Assembly: GCF_900290235.1 (NCBI RefSeq)
Contig: NZ_OLMK01000102.1
Span: 1-64,000 of the forward strand
Length of the DNA: 64,000 bases
Source: Streptomyces sp. MA5143a
GTDB lineage: Bacteria > Actinomycetota > Actinomycetes > Streptomycetales > Streptomycetaceae
Direction: 5' to 3'
Shown piece by piece: positions 25,496 to 33,684 of this stretch. A program made the position numbers and the translations under genes. Below the pieces are notes generated by a model. The model did not search any database and had not been told where the DNA came from. It worked only from the letters and a program-made list of their open reading frames with translations. How positions within the stretch are numbered: position 1 is the first letter of the stretch; every line of letters starts with the position of its first letter.

Positions 25496-27790
25496 CTACG
25501 CCACCGCGCCCAGCGTGTCCGCGAGGCGGCGGCGGGCCGCGCGGAGCGCGGGCAGGACCGCGAGCGCCAGGGCGCCCAGCACCGCCGCCGCGGCGAAGAC
25601 CGACAGCACGACGGGGGAGGGGCCCCGCGCGATCCCGGCCCCGACACCGCTGGAGCCGCCCTGCGCGTCGATCAGCCAGTGGGCGAGCGGCAGCCCCAGC
25701 GCCAGGGCGACCGCCGTCGCGGCGAGGGCGGTGCATCCGGTGGCCGTGACGGTGATGCCCGTGATCTGCCGCGGCGACAGTCCGATCGCCTTCAGCGCCA
25801 ACAGATCCCGTTCGCTCTCGCGGACCGTGCCGCCGATGGCCGTCAGCAGCTCGACGAGCCCGATGAGCGCGAGGACGCCCAGCAGGCCCACGACGACACC
25901 GCGCAGCGGCGACAGACCGTCGGCGGGATTGGTCACCGTGTGCACGTCCAGTCGGCCCGGTCCGGCCGCGGCGGTCAGGTCGGCGGCCACCCGCCGCGGA
26001 TCCGCACCGTCGCGCAGCCGTACCTGGTAGAACGTCGGCCGCAGCGCGGGGTCGTTCTCCCGCAGGGTGTCGAGCGAGGTGGAGATGGTCCGGCCCGCGT
26101 TCTCCGGCTCGATGCTGCGACCCACGATGTGGAGGATCTGGGGTCGGCCGGCCACGGTCAGCCGCACCCAGTCGCCGACCGCGACGTCCAGCAGGTCGAG
26201 CAGACCCTGTCCGGCCACCGCCTCGTCGGGACCGCGGGCGGGGCGGCCCTCGGCCAGCGTGAAGGGGTACGGCTCCGCCTCCGTGCCGAGGCCCCGCAAC
26301 GCGATCGTGGCCGTCTGGCCCGACACCAGGGCGGCCACCTCTACACCCGGATGGGCCGCGGCGACCTCCGGGTCGCGCGCCAGGAGCGCCCGGGTCTCCG
26401 CGTCGCCGAGGCCGTCGCCGGCGCGGACGGTGAGCGCGGACGCCAGACCCACCCGCTCCGGCTCGCTCTGGAAGCGGTCGATGGTCGTCCACGCGCTCAT
26501 CGCCACCACGATCAGCGTCAGCGGCAGCGCGAGACGGGCGACGGTGGCCAGGGACCGCGCGCGGCGGGTGAACGCCCGGTGCCAGCCGAGGACCAGCGCG
26601 GGCGGCAGCCCGAGACCGAGCGCCCGCCGCGCCACCCCCGACAGTCGTCCCCCGGCCGGTACGGCGGCCCGCGGTACCGGGACCGGGGGCACGCGCCCCG
26701 CCCGCCAGGCCGCCAGCCCGGTGGTCGCCCCGATGAACAGCACCACTCCCACCGGCACCGCGACGAGCGCGGCGGTGTGCCCGGGAATGCCCTGCCAGAG
26801 GCCGACCGCGTCCCCGAGGCGTCCGGGCAGCAGCGGGCCCAGTGCCTGGGTGAGCCCCGCCGCGGCCACGGCACCCAGCAGCGCGTACGCCAGGTGCTGG
26901 AGCAGGAAGATCCGCACCACCTGGCCCGGCGTGAAACCGATCGCCTTCAGGATCGAGATGTCCCGCAGATGCCCCCGGATGCGGGTGCCGATCGCCCCGT
27001 GCACGGCCAGCCCGGCGGCGACCAGCGCGCCCAGCCCGAACAGCCCCAGCACCAGACCGAGCAGCCGGTTGTCGCCCTCCGCCTCGGCCCGCGCCTGCTG
27101 CCAGGCGGAGACCTCGCTGACGGCACCGGCGCCGAGCAGGGTGACGGCCCGCTGGACGGCGTAGTCGGTGTCGTCGGGGTCCGTCAGGCGCAGCCCGATG
27201 ACCTGGCCGTGCTCGGCCGCGGTGCGGGGCAGGGCGGCCGGCGGGACCCAGACCAGCCCCGGCCGCTCGCCCCTGCGGTAGCGCGGCTCCGCGCTGTCGG
27301 CGACGCCCAGCACGGTCAGTTTCCCGGTGCCGCCGGGCAGGGACAGCACGTCACCGGGGCCGGCGAGCAGGGTCCGGGCGAGGCTGCTCTCCAGCACCAC
27401 ACCGTCGGGGCGGCCGGGATCCAGCCACCGGCCGGAGGTGAGCAGCGGTCGGCCCACCTCGGGTCGCTCGGCGGTGCCGCGCAGCTCGACGGAGGCGCGG
27501 GTGCCGCGGGAGGTGACCGTGGTGTCGGCGGTCCGGTAGGGGCCTGCCGCGGACTCGACGCCCGCCAGCCGGGCCAGCTCGGACACCTCGGTGGAGGGGG
27601 CGGTGTGGATCCACACATGGGCGCCGCGGGACTGCGTGAACAGACGCTGCCACGGGTTCGTCGCGTACCCGAAGAGCGCCGTCGCCAACAGCAGGGACGT
27701 CACGATGCCGACGGTGGCCAGCACCAGGAACAGCGCCTCGCCCCGGTGGGTGCGCAGGTCCGAGTGCGCCCAGCGCAACATGGCTCGCAT
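25496..27790 (-). CDS. FtsX-like ABC transporter permease
   Basis: This 764-residue permease has two repeats of the FtsX/MacB arrangement: an N-terminal helix, a large extracytoplasmic domain and three helices, then the same again (GTRIRGHLRDISILKAIGFT; VRESERDLLALKAIGLSPRQ). It works with the ATPase encoded immediately upstream (three-base gap). Such pairs export antimicrobial peptides or lipophilic compounds or act in envelope stress. The start at 27790 is followed by another ATG three codons later; either could be used. Confidence 0.9.
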   Translation of the reverse strand: MRAMLRWAHSDLRTHRGEALFLVLATVGIVTSLLLATALFGYATNPWQRLFTQSRGAHVWIHTAPSTEVSELARLAGVESAAGPYRTADTTVTSRGTRASVELRGTAERPEVGRPLLTSGRWLDPGRPDGVVLESSLARTLLAGPGDVLSLPGGTGKLTVLGVADSAEPRYRRGERPGLVWVPPAALPRTAAEHGQVIGLRLTDPDDTDYAVQRAVTLLGAGAVSEVSAWQQARAEAEGDNRLLGLVLGLFGLGALVAAGLAVHGAIGTRIRGHLRDISILKAIGFTPGQVVRIFLLQHLAYALLGAVAAAGLTQALGPLLPGRLGDAVGLWQGIPGHTAALVAVPVGVVLFIGATTGLAAWRAGRVPPVPVPRAAVPAGGRLSGVARRALGLGLPPALVLGWHRAFTRRARSLATVARLALPLTLIVVAMSAWTTIDRFQSEPERVGLASALTVRAGDGLGDAETRALLARDPEVAAAHPGVEVAALVSGQTATIALRGLGTEAEPYPFTLAEGRPARGPDEAVAGQGLLDLLDVAVGDWVRLTVAGRPQILHIVGRSIEPENAGRTISTSLDTLRENDPALRPTFYQVRLRDGADPRRVAADLTAAAGPGRLDVHTVTNPADGLSPLRGVVVGLLGVLALIGLVELLTAIGGTVRESERDLLALKAIGLSPRQITGITVTATGCTALAATAVALALGLPLAHWLIDAQGGSSGVGAGIARGPSPVVLSVFAAAAVLGALALAVLPALRAARRRLADTLGAVA

Positions 27791-27793
27791 CCG

Positions 27794-28543
27794 TCAGTCC
27801 CTCAGCTCCAGCACGGCGGGCACCCCCGCGCCGGGCGACGGGGCGCCGTCCAGCTCGACGTCGTCGGCCATCCGGCCGTCGAAGAAGCTGATCACCCGGT
27901 CCGCGGCGCTCGCCAGCCGGGCGTCATGGGTGACGAGGAGGATCGTCTGGCCGCGCTGGTGAAAACGCGACAGCAGCCGCATCACCTCACGGGTGCCCCT
28001 GCTGTCCAGGCTGCCCGCCGGCTCGTCGGCCAGCAGCAGGGGAGGGCGGTTGACCAGGGCGCGGGCCAGCGCGACCCGCTGCTGCTCGCCGCCCGACAGC
28101 TCGCCCGGCATGCTGCGCTCCTTGCCGGCGAGCCCCAGCTCGGCCAGCAGCTCCGCCCGCTCGGCGCGGGCCCGCTTGGCGGAGACCCCGGCCAGCAGCG
28201 CGGGGAGTTCCACGTTGTCCGCGACCGACAGATTGGACACCAGGTTGAAGAACTGGAAGACGATGCCGATACGGCGGCGGCGCTCCACGGCCCAGCGGGC
28301 CTCGCTGTAGGCGTCCGTGCGTTCGCCGTCCAGCCAGATGCTGCCGCTGTCCGGGCGTTGCAGTCCGCCGAGCAGATGCAGCAGCGTCGACTTGCCCGCG
28401 CCGGACGGGCCGGTGACGGCCACGAACTCACCCCGCCGCACACACAGGTCCACTCCGCGCACGGCATGGGCGGGCGCGCCCTCCCCGTGGTGGGTCTTGA
28501 CGAGCCCCTCGGCCCGCAGCACAGCAGTGGGCGCGTCGCTCAT
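27794..28543 (-). CDS. ABC transporter ATP-binding protein (MacB/LolD type)
   Basis: This 249-residue ATPase has Walker A GPSGAGKST, Q-loop FQFFNLVSNLSV, signature LSGGEQQRVALARAL, Walker B LLLADEPAGSLD and the switch His in LVTHDARLA. It pairs with the FtsX-like permease. Its ATG overlaps the PadR stop (ATGA), placing it in a PadR-ATPase-permease operon. Confidence 0.94.
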   Translation of the reverse strand: MSDAPTAVLRAEGLVKTHHGEGAPAHAVRGVDLCVRRGEFVAVTGPSGAGKSTLLHLLGGLQRPDSGSIWLDGERTDAYSEARWAVERRRRIGIVFQFFNLVSNLSVADNVELPALLAGVSAKRARAERAELLAELGLAGKERSMPGELSGGEQQRVALARALVNRPPLLLADEPAGSLDSRGTREVMRLLSRFHQRGQTILLVTHDARLASAADRVISFFDGRMADDVELDGAPSPGAGVPAVLELRD

Positions 28544-29055
28544 TCCGGCTTCTCCAGTTCCTCCTGGCAGCGCTCCAGCCAGTCGAGATCGGCCTGGAGA
28601 TGCAGCATGGCGCCCTCGATGAGCAGTTGGGCGATGCGGTTGTCCCGGTGGTCGGCCGTGGCGAGTTTCGACAGATTGCGCATGGTGTTCAGGTAGTGGC
28701 GCCGTTGTCGGTTGATCAGGGTGATCTGGTCGGCGAGACCGGTCTGCGGGGCGAGCGCGAGCTTCATGAAGAACTCGTCCCGTACCCGCGGCTCGTCCGA
28801 CGTCTCCTCGTACCAGGCGCTGAGCGCCTCCTGCCCGGCAGCGGTGAGGCGGTAGATCTTCTTGTTGGGCCGGCTCGACTGCTCGACCTCCTCGCCCTCG
28901 ATCAGACCCGACTTCTCGAGGCGGCCGAGGGTCACATAGATCTGGCCGATGTTCGGCTGAGGGTACGCGGCACCCAGGAGTTGCTCAAGGTCCTGCTTGA
29001 GCTCGTAGCCATGGGCCGGGCCGCGCGCCAGCAGGGCCAGGAGGGGCAGGCGCAC
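28540..29055 (-). CDS. PadR-family transcriptional regulator
   Basis: This 171-residue regulator has the PadR winged helix (LPLLALLARGPAHGYELKQD; NIGQIYVTLGRLEKSGLIEG) and a C-terminal coiled-coil dimerisation region (RRHYLNTMRNLSKLATAD). PadR proteins of this kind repress linked ABC transporters and release DNA on binding the drug. It begins at a GTG behind AGGAGG and overlaps the ATPase gene. Upstream is a pair of palindromes that suit PadR binding. Confidence 0.92.
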   Translation of the reverse strand: MRLPLLALLARGPAHGYELKQDLEQLLGAAYPQPNIGQIYVTLGRLEKSGLIEGEEVEQSSRPNKKIYRLTAAGQEALSAWYEETSDEPRVRDEFFMKLALAPQTGLADQITLINRQRRHYLNTMRNLSKLATADHRDNRIAQLLIEGAMLHLQADLDWLERCQEELEKPE

Positions 29056-29099
29056 TGAAGCTGTCCTCCTCGCGGCCTCGTATTGTGTTCCAGGCCCTA

Positions 29100-29123
29100 G
29101 TATCGCCCATACCTAACGGGTAT
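29100..29123. promoter_or_regulatory. Overlapping palindromes, candidate PadR operator
   Basis: GTAT-CGCCC-ATAC (29100-29112) overlaps ATACC-TAACG-GGTAT (29109-29123), giving two linked dyads that share one half-site. They lie in the 125-bp divergent gap, 45 bp upstream of the PadR start and 58 bp upstream of the binding-protein start. PadR sites are typically such ATAC/GTAT-type dyads. Confidence 0.55.
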
Positions 29124-29180
29124 ACATAGCCTCTGACTCCGGGCGAAGGTGCCCGGCGCCGGGTGCACAGGGAGGAACCT

Positions 29181-30449
29181 ATGCGGTGGATACGCGCCGC
29201 CGGTAGGGGCCTCCTCGTTCTCGCGGTCGTCCTGGCCGGTTACGGCGCCTCCGGCGCGCAGGCCCAGGGCGGACTGAGGGGCCGCGGTCCGCTGACCCTG
29301 GCCACCGCGGGAGACCTCACCGGCTACCTCGGTCCCCTCCTGGAGGGCTGGAACCGCGCCCACCCCGGGGAGCGGGTCACCCTCGTCGAACTTCCGGACT
29401 CCGCGGACGAGACCCGCGCCCAGATGATCACCGATCTGCGCGGCGGCGACCGCGGCCGTTTCGACGTGCTCAACATCGACGTCACCTGGACCTCGGAGTT
29501 CGCCGCCGCCGGCTGGATCCGCCCGCTGCCGCGCAACCGTTTCCCGCTGGGCAGCTTCCTGCGGCCGGTCGTGGACACGGCGACGTACGACGGACGCCTC
29601 TACGCCGTCCCCTACGTCACCAACGCCGGTCTGCTCCTCTACCGCAAGGACGTCCTCGCGGAGGAGGGTGTCCCGCCGCCCCGCACCTGGGCCGAGCTGG
29701 AGCACTACGCGCGGACCATCGCGCCCGAGCACGGCCTCGACGGCTACGCCGGCCAGTTCCTGCCCTACGAGGGCTTCACCGTCAACGCGGCCGAGGCCGT
29801 CTACTCGGCGGGCGGCACGATCCTCGGCGACGAGGGCGAACGCGTCACCGTGGGCTCGGCGGCCCGCGAGGGCATCGGGTTCCTCGCCCGCGGCGTACGC
29901 GAGGGGTGGATACCCCGGGAGGCGCTGGAGTACAAGGAGGAGGAGTCCAAGCGGGCCTTCCAGGACGGCCGGCTGCTCTTCCTGCGCAACTGGCCCTACG
30001 CCTACGTCGGCGCCTCCGCCCCCGGCTCCGCGGTCGCCGGGAAGATCGGCGCCGCACCGCTGCCCGGCCCGAACGGGCCCGGCACGAGTGTGCTCGGCGG
30101 CTCCAACCTCGCCGTCAACGCGCACGCCGAACACGCCGACACCGCCGCACGCCTGATCACGTACCTCACCAGTGAGCGGGTCCAGCGGCAGGTCCTCACC
30201 CGGGGCGCGCTGCCCCCCGTGCGCGCGGACCTCTACCGGGACCCTGAGCTGATCCGGCAGTTCCCCTATCTGCCGACGCTGCGCCGGAGCGTCCTCGCGG
30301 CCGCGCCGCGCCCCAAGAGTCCGCGCTACGACCAGGTCAGCATGGTCGTGCAGGCGGTCGTCCACGACGCGATGACGGGCCACGCGACGCCCGAGGCCGC
30401 GGTGCGGCGGCTCACCCGGGAGCTGGCCGACATCTCCCGCCGCGGCTGA
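29181..30449 (+). CDS. Orphan extracellular solute-binding protein, lipobox Cys missing
   Basis: This 422-residue family 1 solute-binding protein is probably exported by the signal GLLVLAVVLAGYGASGAQAQ. At the place where relatives carry the lipobox LAGC it has LAGY: the codon is TAC where TGC would give Cys. The mature part is typical (PLTLATAGDLTGYLGPLLEG; FDVLNIDVTWTSEF; FLRNWPYAYVG). The ATG at 29181 follows GGAGGAACC. No permease or ATPase gene accompanies it. It is divergent from the PadR operon. The ligand is unknown. Confidence 0.82.
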   Translation: MRWIRAAGRGLLVLAVVLAGYGASGAQAQGGLRGRGPLTLATAGDLTGYLGPLLEGWNRAHPGERVTLVELPDSADETRAQMITDLRGGDRGRFDVLNIDVTWTSEFAAAGWIRPLPRNRFPLGSFLRPVVDTATYDGRLYAVPYVTNAGLLLYRKDVLAEEGVPPPRTWAELEHYARTIAPEHGLDGYAGQFLPYEGFTVNAAEAVYSAGGTILGDEGERVTVGSAAREGIGFLARGVREGWIPREALEYKEEESKRAFQDGRLLFLRNWPYAYVGASAPGSAVAGKIGAAPLPGPNGPGTSVLGGSNLAVNAHAEHADTAARLITYLTSERVQRQVLTRGALPPVRADLYRDPELIRQFPYLPTLRRSVLAAAPRPKSPRYDQVSMVVQAVVHDAMTGHATPEAAVRRLTRELADISRRG

Positions 30450-30651
30450 CCCCCTTCCCCCCCTCGTCGCGCGTCCCCACCTACTTACATGTTAGGTAAC
30501 GCCCGCGTATCGACCAGCCTCCCATTGGGTCGGAATATCCGCATATAAAGTCCCAGGTATCAGATATCTGCTGTGCACTCGTTGACACCTCTGCGACACA
30601 CCTACATAACATGCATGCATAACCGTCAGCTCGCACAGACAGGCCAACGGG
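30450..30651 (+). promoter_or_regulatory. AT-rich promoter region of the alpha-glucosidase operon
   Basis: TTGACA (30582-30587) and CATAAC (30605-30610) are separated by 17 bp, the clearest sigma70-type promoter in the window. The perfect 10-bp palindrome ATGCATGCAT (30611-30620) covers the expected start point, and a second one, CAGATATCTG (30561-30570), lies upstream of the -35; GTTAGGTAAC (30491-30500) is a third dyad. The leader to the GTG start is about 35 bases with only a weak ribosome site. Confidence 0.6.
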
Positions 30652-32298
30652 GTGAGCTCCAAGCGCATCGAATCGCGTCACTGGTGGCGTGACGCAGTGA
30701 TCTACCAGGTGTACGTCCGCAGCTTCCTGGACAGCACCGGCGACGGCGTCGGCGATCTCGCCGGGGTCCGGGCCGGACTGCCGTACCTCAAGAAGCTGGG
30801 CGTGGACGGCATCTGGCTGAGCCCCTTCTATCCCTCCCCGCAGCACGACCACGGCTACGACGTCGCCGACTACTGCGACGTCGACCCGCTCTTCGGCGAC
30901 CTCGCCGAGTTCGACCTGCTGGTGGCGGCCGCCCGGCGGCTCGGGGTCAAGGTGCTCCTCGACATCGTGCCGAACCACTGCTCCAGCGATCACCCGTGGT
31001 TCCGTGAGGCCCAGGCCTCCACGCCGGGCAGCGAGGCCCGTGCCCGCTTCCACTTCGCCGACGGGCGGGGAGCGGACGGCGCCGAGCCGCCCAACAACTG
31101 GCACGCCATGTTCGGCGGCCCCGCCTGGTCCCGCGTCACCGAGGCCGACGGCCGGCCCGGCCAGTGGTACCTGCACATGTTCACGCCCGAGCAGCCCGAC
31201 TGGAACTGGCGTGACGCCGAGGTCGGCGCCCACTTCGAGAGCGTCCTGCGCTTCTGGCTCGACCGGGGCGTCGACGGCTTCCGCATCGACGTCGCCGCCG
31301 GCCTCTTCAAGCACCCGGAGCTGCCGGACTCGCCGGACCCCGAGGCCGACGCCCGCACCCGTGACTCGGTCAACCCGCTCGCCTGGAACCAGCCCGAGGT
31401 CCACGACGTGTGGCGGCACTGGCGGGCGGTGTGCGAGGAGTACACCGAGCGGGACGGCCGTGAGCGGCTCCTCGTCGGCGAGGTCTCCGTCCCCACGGCA
31501 CGCGAGCACGCCCTGTACGTGCGCCCCGACGAACTCCACCAGGCGTTCTTCTTCGACCTGCTGAGCGCCTCCTGGGACGCCGACGCCTTCCGCAAGGTCA
31601 TCACCGAGGCCATGCAGGACATCGCGGGCACGGGCTCGACCGTCACCTGGGTCCTCAACAACCACGACCAGGTCCGCACGGTCACCCGCTACGGCGAGCC
31701 CGCCGTCGAGGGCAGCGGCCTCGGCGCCGCCCGCGCCCGCGCCGCCGCCCTGCTGATGCTGGCGCTGCCCGGAGCCGCCTACATCTACCAGGGCGAGGAA
31801 CTGGGCCTGCCGGAGGTCGTCGACCTGCCCGACGACGTGCTCACCGACCCGATCTTCCGCCGTACCGGCAGCCGCGCCCGGATCCGCGACGGCTGCCGGG
31901 TGCCGCTGCCGTGGTCCGGGCAGGCCTCCCCGTTCGGCTTCACCTCCGGGGTCGAGGGCGCCAAGCCGTGGCTGCCGCAGCCCGAGTACTTCGCCGAGTA
32001 CGCCACCGACCGCGCTCTCGCCGACACCCGCTCCTTCTGGCACCTCTACCGCGACGGTCTCCAGCTTCGGGCCGCCCTGCCCCAGCTCGGCGAGGGCGAG
32101 CTGCGCTGGCTGGACACCCAGCCCGGCGTCCTCGGCTTCGTCCGCGGCGACGGCCTGGTCTGCGCCGTCAACTTCGGCACCGCCCCCTCGCCCGCGCCCG
32201 TCGCCGGCACCCCCCTGCTGTCCAGCGGCCCCTGCCCGGCCGGGGTCCTCCCCGGCTCCACGGCCGCCTGGTGGATCGGCGACGACGCCGCTTCCTGA
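30652..32298 (+). CDS. GH13 alpha-glucosidase
   Basis: This 548-residue cytoplasmic enzyme is a GH13 oligo-alpha-glucosidase: WWRDAVIYQVYVRSFLDSTG, nucleophile Asp213 in GFRIDVAAG, acid/base Glu277 in LLVGEVSV and third Asp339 in NNHDQVR. It lacks a signal peptide, so it acts on imported sugars such as maltose, sucrose or trehalose-like disaccharides. It starts at a GTG with a weak ribosome site, behind a strong promoter, and leads an operon with an AglE-like binding protein and two permeases. Confidence 0.9.
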   Translation: MSSKRIESRHWWRDAVIYQVYVRSFLDSTGDGVGDLAGVRAGLPYLKKLGVDGIWLSPFYPSPQHDHGYDVADYCDVDPLFGDLAEFDLLVAAARRLGVKVLLDIVPNHCSSDHPWFREAQASTPGSEARARFHFADGRGADGAEPPNNWHAMFGGPAWSRVTEADGRPGQWYLHMFTPEQPDWNWRDAEVGAHFESVLRFWLDRGVDGFRIDVAAGLFKHPELPDSPDPEADARTRDSVNPLAWNQPEVHDVWRHWRAVCEEYTERDGRERLLVGEVSVPTAREHALYVRPDELHQAFFFDLLSASWDADAFRKVITEAMQDIAGTGSTVTWVLNNHDQVRTVTRYGEPAVEGSGLGAARARAAALLMLALPGAAYIYQGEELGLPEVVDLPDDVLTDPIFRRTGSRARIRDGCRVPLPWSGQASPFGFTSGVEGAKPWLPQPEYFAEYATDRALADTRSFWHLYRDGLQLRAALPQLGEGELRWLDTQPGVLGFVRGDGLVCAVNFGTAPSPAPVAGTPLLSSGPCPAGVLPGSTAAWWIGDDAAS

Positions 32299-32350
32299 GC
32301 CCCCACACCCCTCACACCGTCCATTTCCCCGCTCCGAAGGGACATCAACG

Positions 32351-33679
32351 ATGATGCGACGACGTACCACCCTGCTCACCGGCTGCACCGCCCTCGCCCT
32401 GGCGCTCGGCGCCACCGCCTGCTCAGGCGGCGGCCCCGTCGCCGCGGGCGGCGGCGACAAGGCGCTGAACGGCCGGACGGTCACCGTCGCCGGCGTCTGG
32501 TCCGGCAGCGAGCAGAAGAACTTCCAGAAGGTGCTGGACGCCTTCACCGAGAAGACCGGCGCCAAGACCCAGTTCGTCTCCACCGGTGACAACGTCTCCA
32601 CCGTCGTCGGCAGCAAGATCGAGGGCGGCAACGCCCCCGACGTGGTGATGGTCCCGCAGGTCGGCGTGCTCCAGCAGTTCGCCCGGAACGGCTGGCTCAA
32701 GCCGCTGTCCGGCACCACGCGCAAGTCCGTCGACGCCAACTACGCGACCGTGTGGAAGGACTACGGCAGCGTCGACGGCACCCTCTACGGCCTGTACTTC
32801 AAGGCCGCCCACAAGTCGACCGTCTGGTACAGCCCCGACGCCCTCGACACCGCCGGCGTCAAGCCGCCGAAGTCGTACGACGACATGCTCAAGGCCGGGC
32901 GGACCGTCTCCGACTCGGGTCTCGCCGCCTTCTCCGTCGCCGGGCAGGACGGCTGGACGCTCACCGACTGGTTCGAGAACGTCTACCTCTCCCAGGCCGG
33001 CCCCGAGAAGTACGACGCCCTCGCCGCCCACAAGCTGAAGTGGACGGACGGCAGCGTGGTCGAGGCGCTCACCACCCTAGGTGAGCTGTTCGGCGACAAG
33101 CAGCTGCTCCAGGGTGGACAGAAGGGCGCCCTCAACACCGACTTCCCCGGCTCCGTCGAGAAGGTCTTCGGCCCCGAGCCCGAGGCCGGCATGGTCTACG
33201 AGGGCGACTTCGTCGCCGGCGTCGCCAAGGACCAGTTCGGCCGGAAGATCGGCGAGGACGCGAACTTCTTCCCGTTCCCGCCGGTCGGCGGCGGCAAGGC
33301 ACCCGTGGTCAGCGGCGGTGACGCGGCCGTCGTCCTCAAGGACGGCAGGAACACCGAGGCCGGCATGGCCCTCCTTGAGTACCTGGCCACCCCGGAGGCC
33401 GCCGCCGTGTGGGCCGAGGCGGGCGGTTTCCTCTCCCCGAACAAGAAGGTCGACCCCGCCGCCTACGGCGACGACGTCACCCGCACCACCGCCAAGTCCC
33501 TCATAGCCGCCGGGGACTCCGTCCGCTTCGACATGTCCGACCAGGCCCCGGCCGCCTTCGGCGGGACCAAGGGCGCCGGCGAGTGGAAGATCCTCCAGGA
33601 CTTCCTGCGCGACCCGTCCGACCCGAAGGGGACCGCCGCACAGCTGGAGGCCGCCGCGGCCAAGGCGTACAAGGGCTGA
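32351..33679 (+). CDS. Alpha-glucoside-binding lipoprotein (AglE-like)
   Basis: This 442-residue lipoprotein has a signal ending in lipobox ATAC and the family 1 binding fold (NGRTVTVAGVWSGSEQKNFQ; VSTVVGSKIEGGNAPDVV). Its sequence resembles the AglE group that binds sucrose, maltose or trehalose. It is encoded 52 bp after the alpha-glucosidase and 5 bp before the first permease. The ATG at 32351 follows AAGGGA with an eight-base gap. Confidence 0.9.
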   Translation: MMRRRTTLLTGCTALALALGATACSGGGPVAAGGGDKALNGRTVTVAGVWSGSEQKNFQKVLDAFTEKTGAKTQFVSTGDNVSTVVGSKIEGGNAPDVVMVPQVGVLQQFARNGWLKPLSGTTRKSVDANYATVWKDYGSVDGTLYGLYFKAAHKSTVWYSPDALDTAGVKPPKSYDDMLKAGRTVSDSGLAAFSVAGQDGWTLTDWFENVYLSQAGPEKYDALAAHKLKWTDGSVVEALTTLGELFGDKQLLQGGQKGALNTDFPGSVEKVFGPEPEAGMVYEGDFVAGVAKDQFGRKIGEDANFFPFPPVGGGKAPVVSGGDAAVVLKDGRNTEAGMALLEYLATPEAAAVWAEAGGFLSPNKKVDPAAYGDDVTRTTAKSLIAAGDSVRFDMSDQAPAAFGGTKGAGEWKILQDFLRDPSDPKGTAAQLEAAAAKAYKG

Positions 33680-33684
33680 CCGCG

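Noticed and set aside
25340..28696. 1118-residue open frame on the plus strand
   Set aside because: It is the shadow of the FtsX permease and ATPase genes, which carry clear motifs on the other strand.
30481..32739. 752-residue open frame on the minus strand
   Set aside because: Antisense to the GH13 gene with all three catalytic residues on the plus strand.
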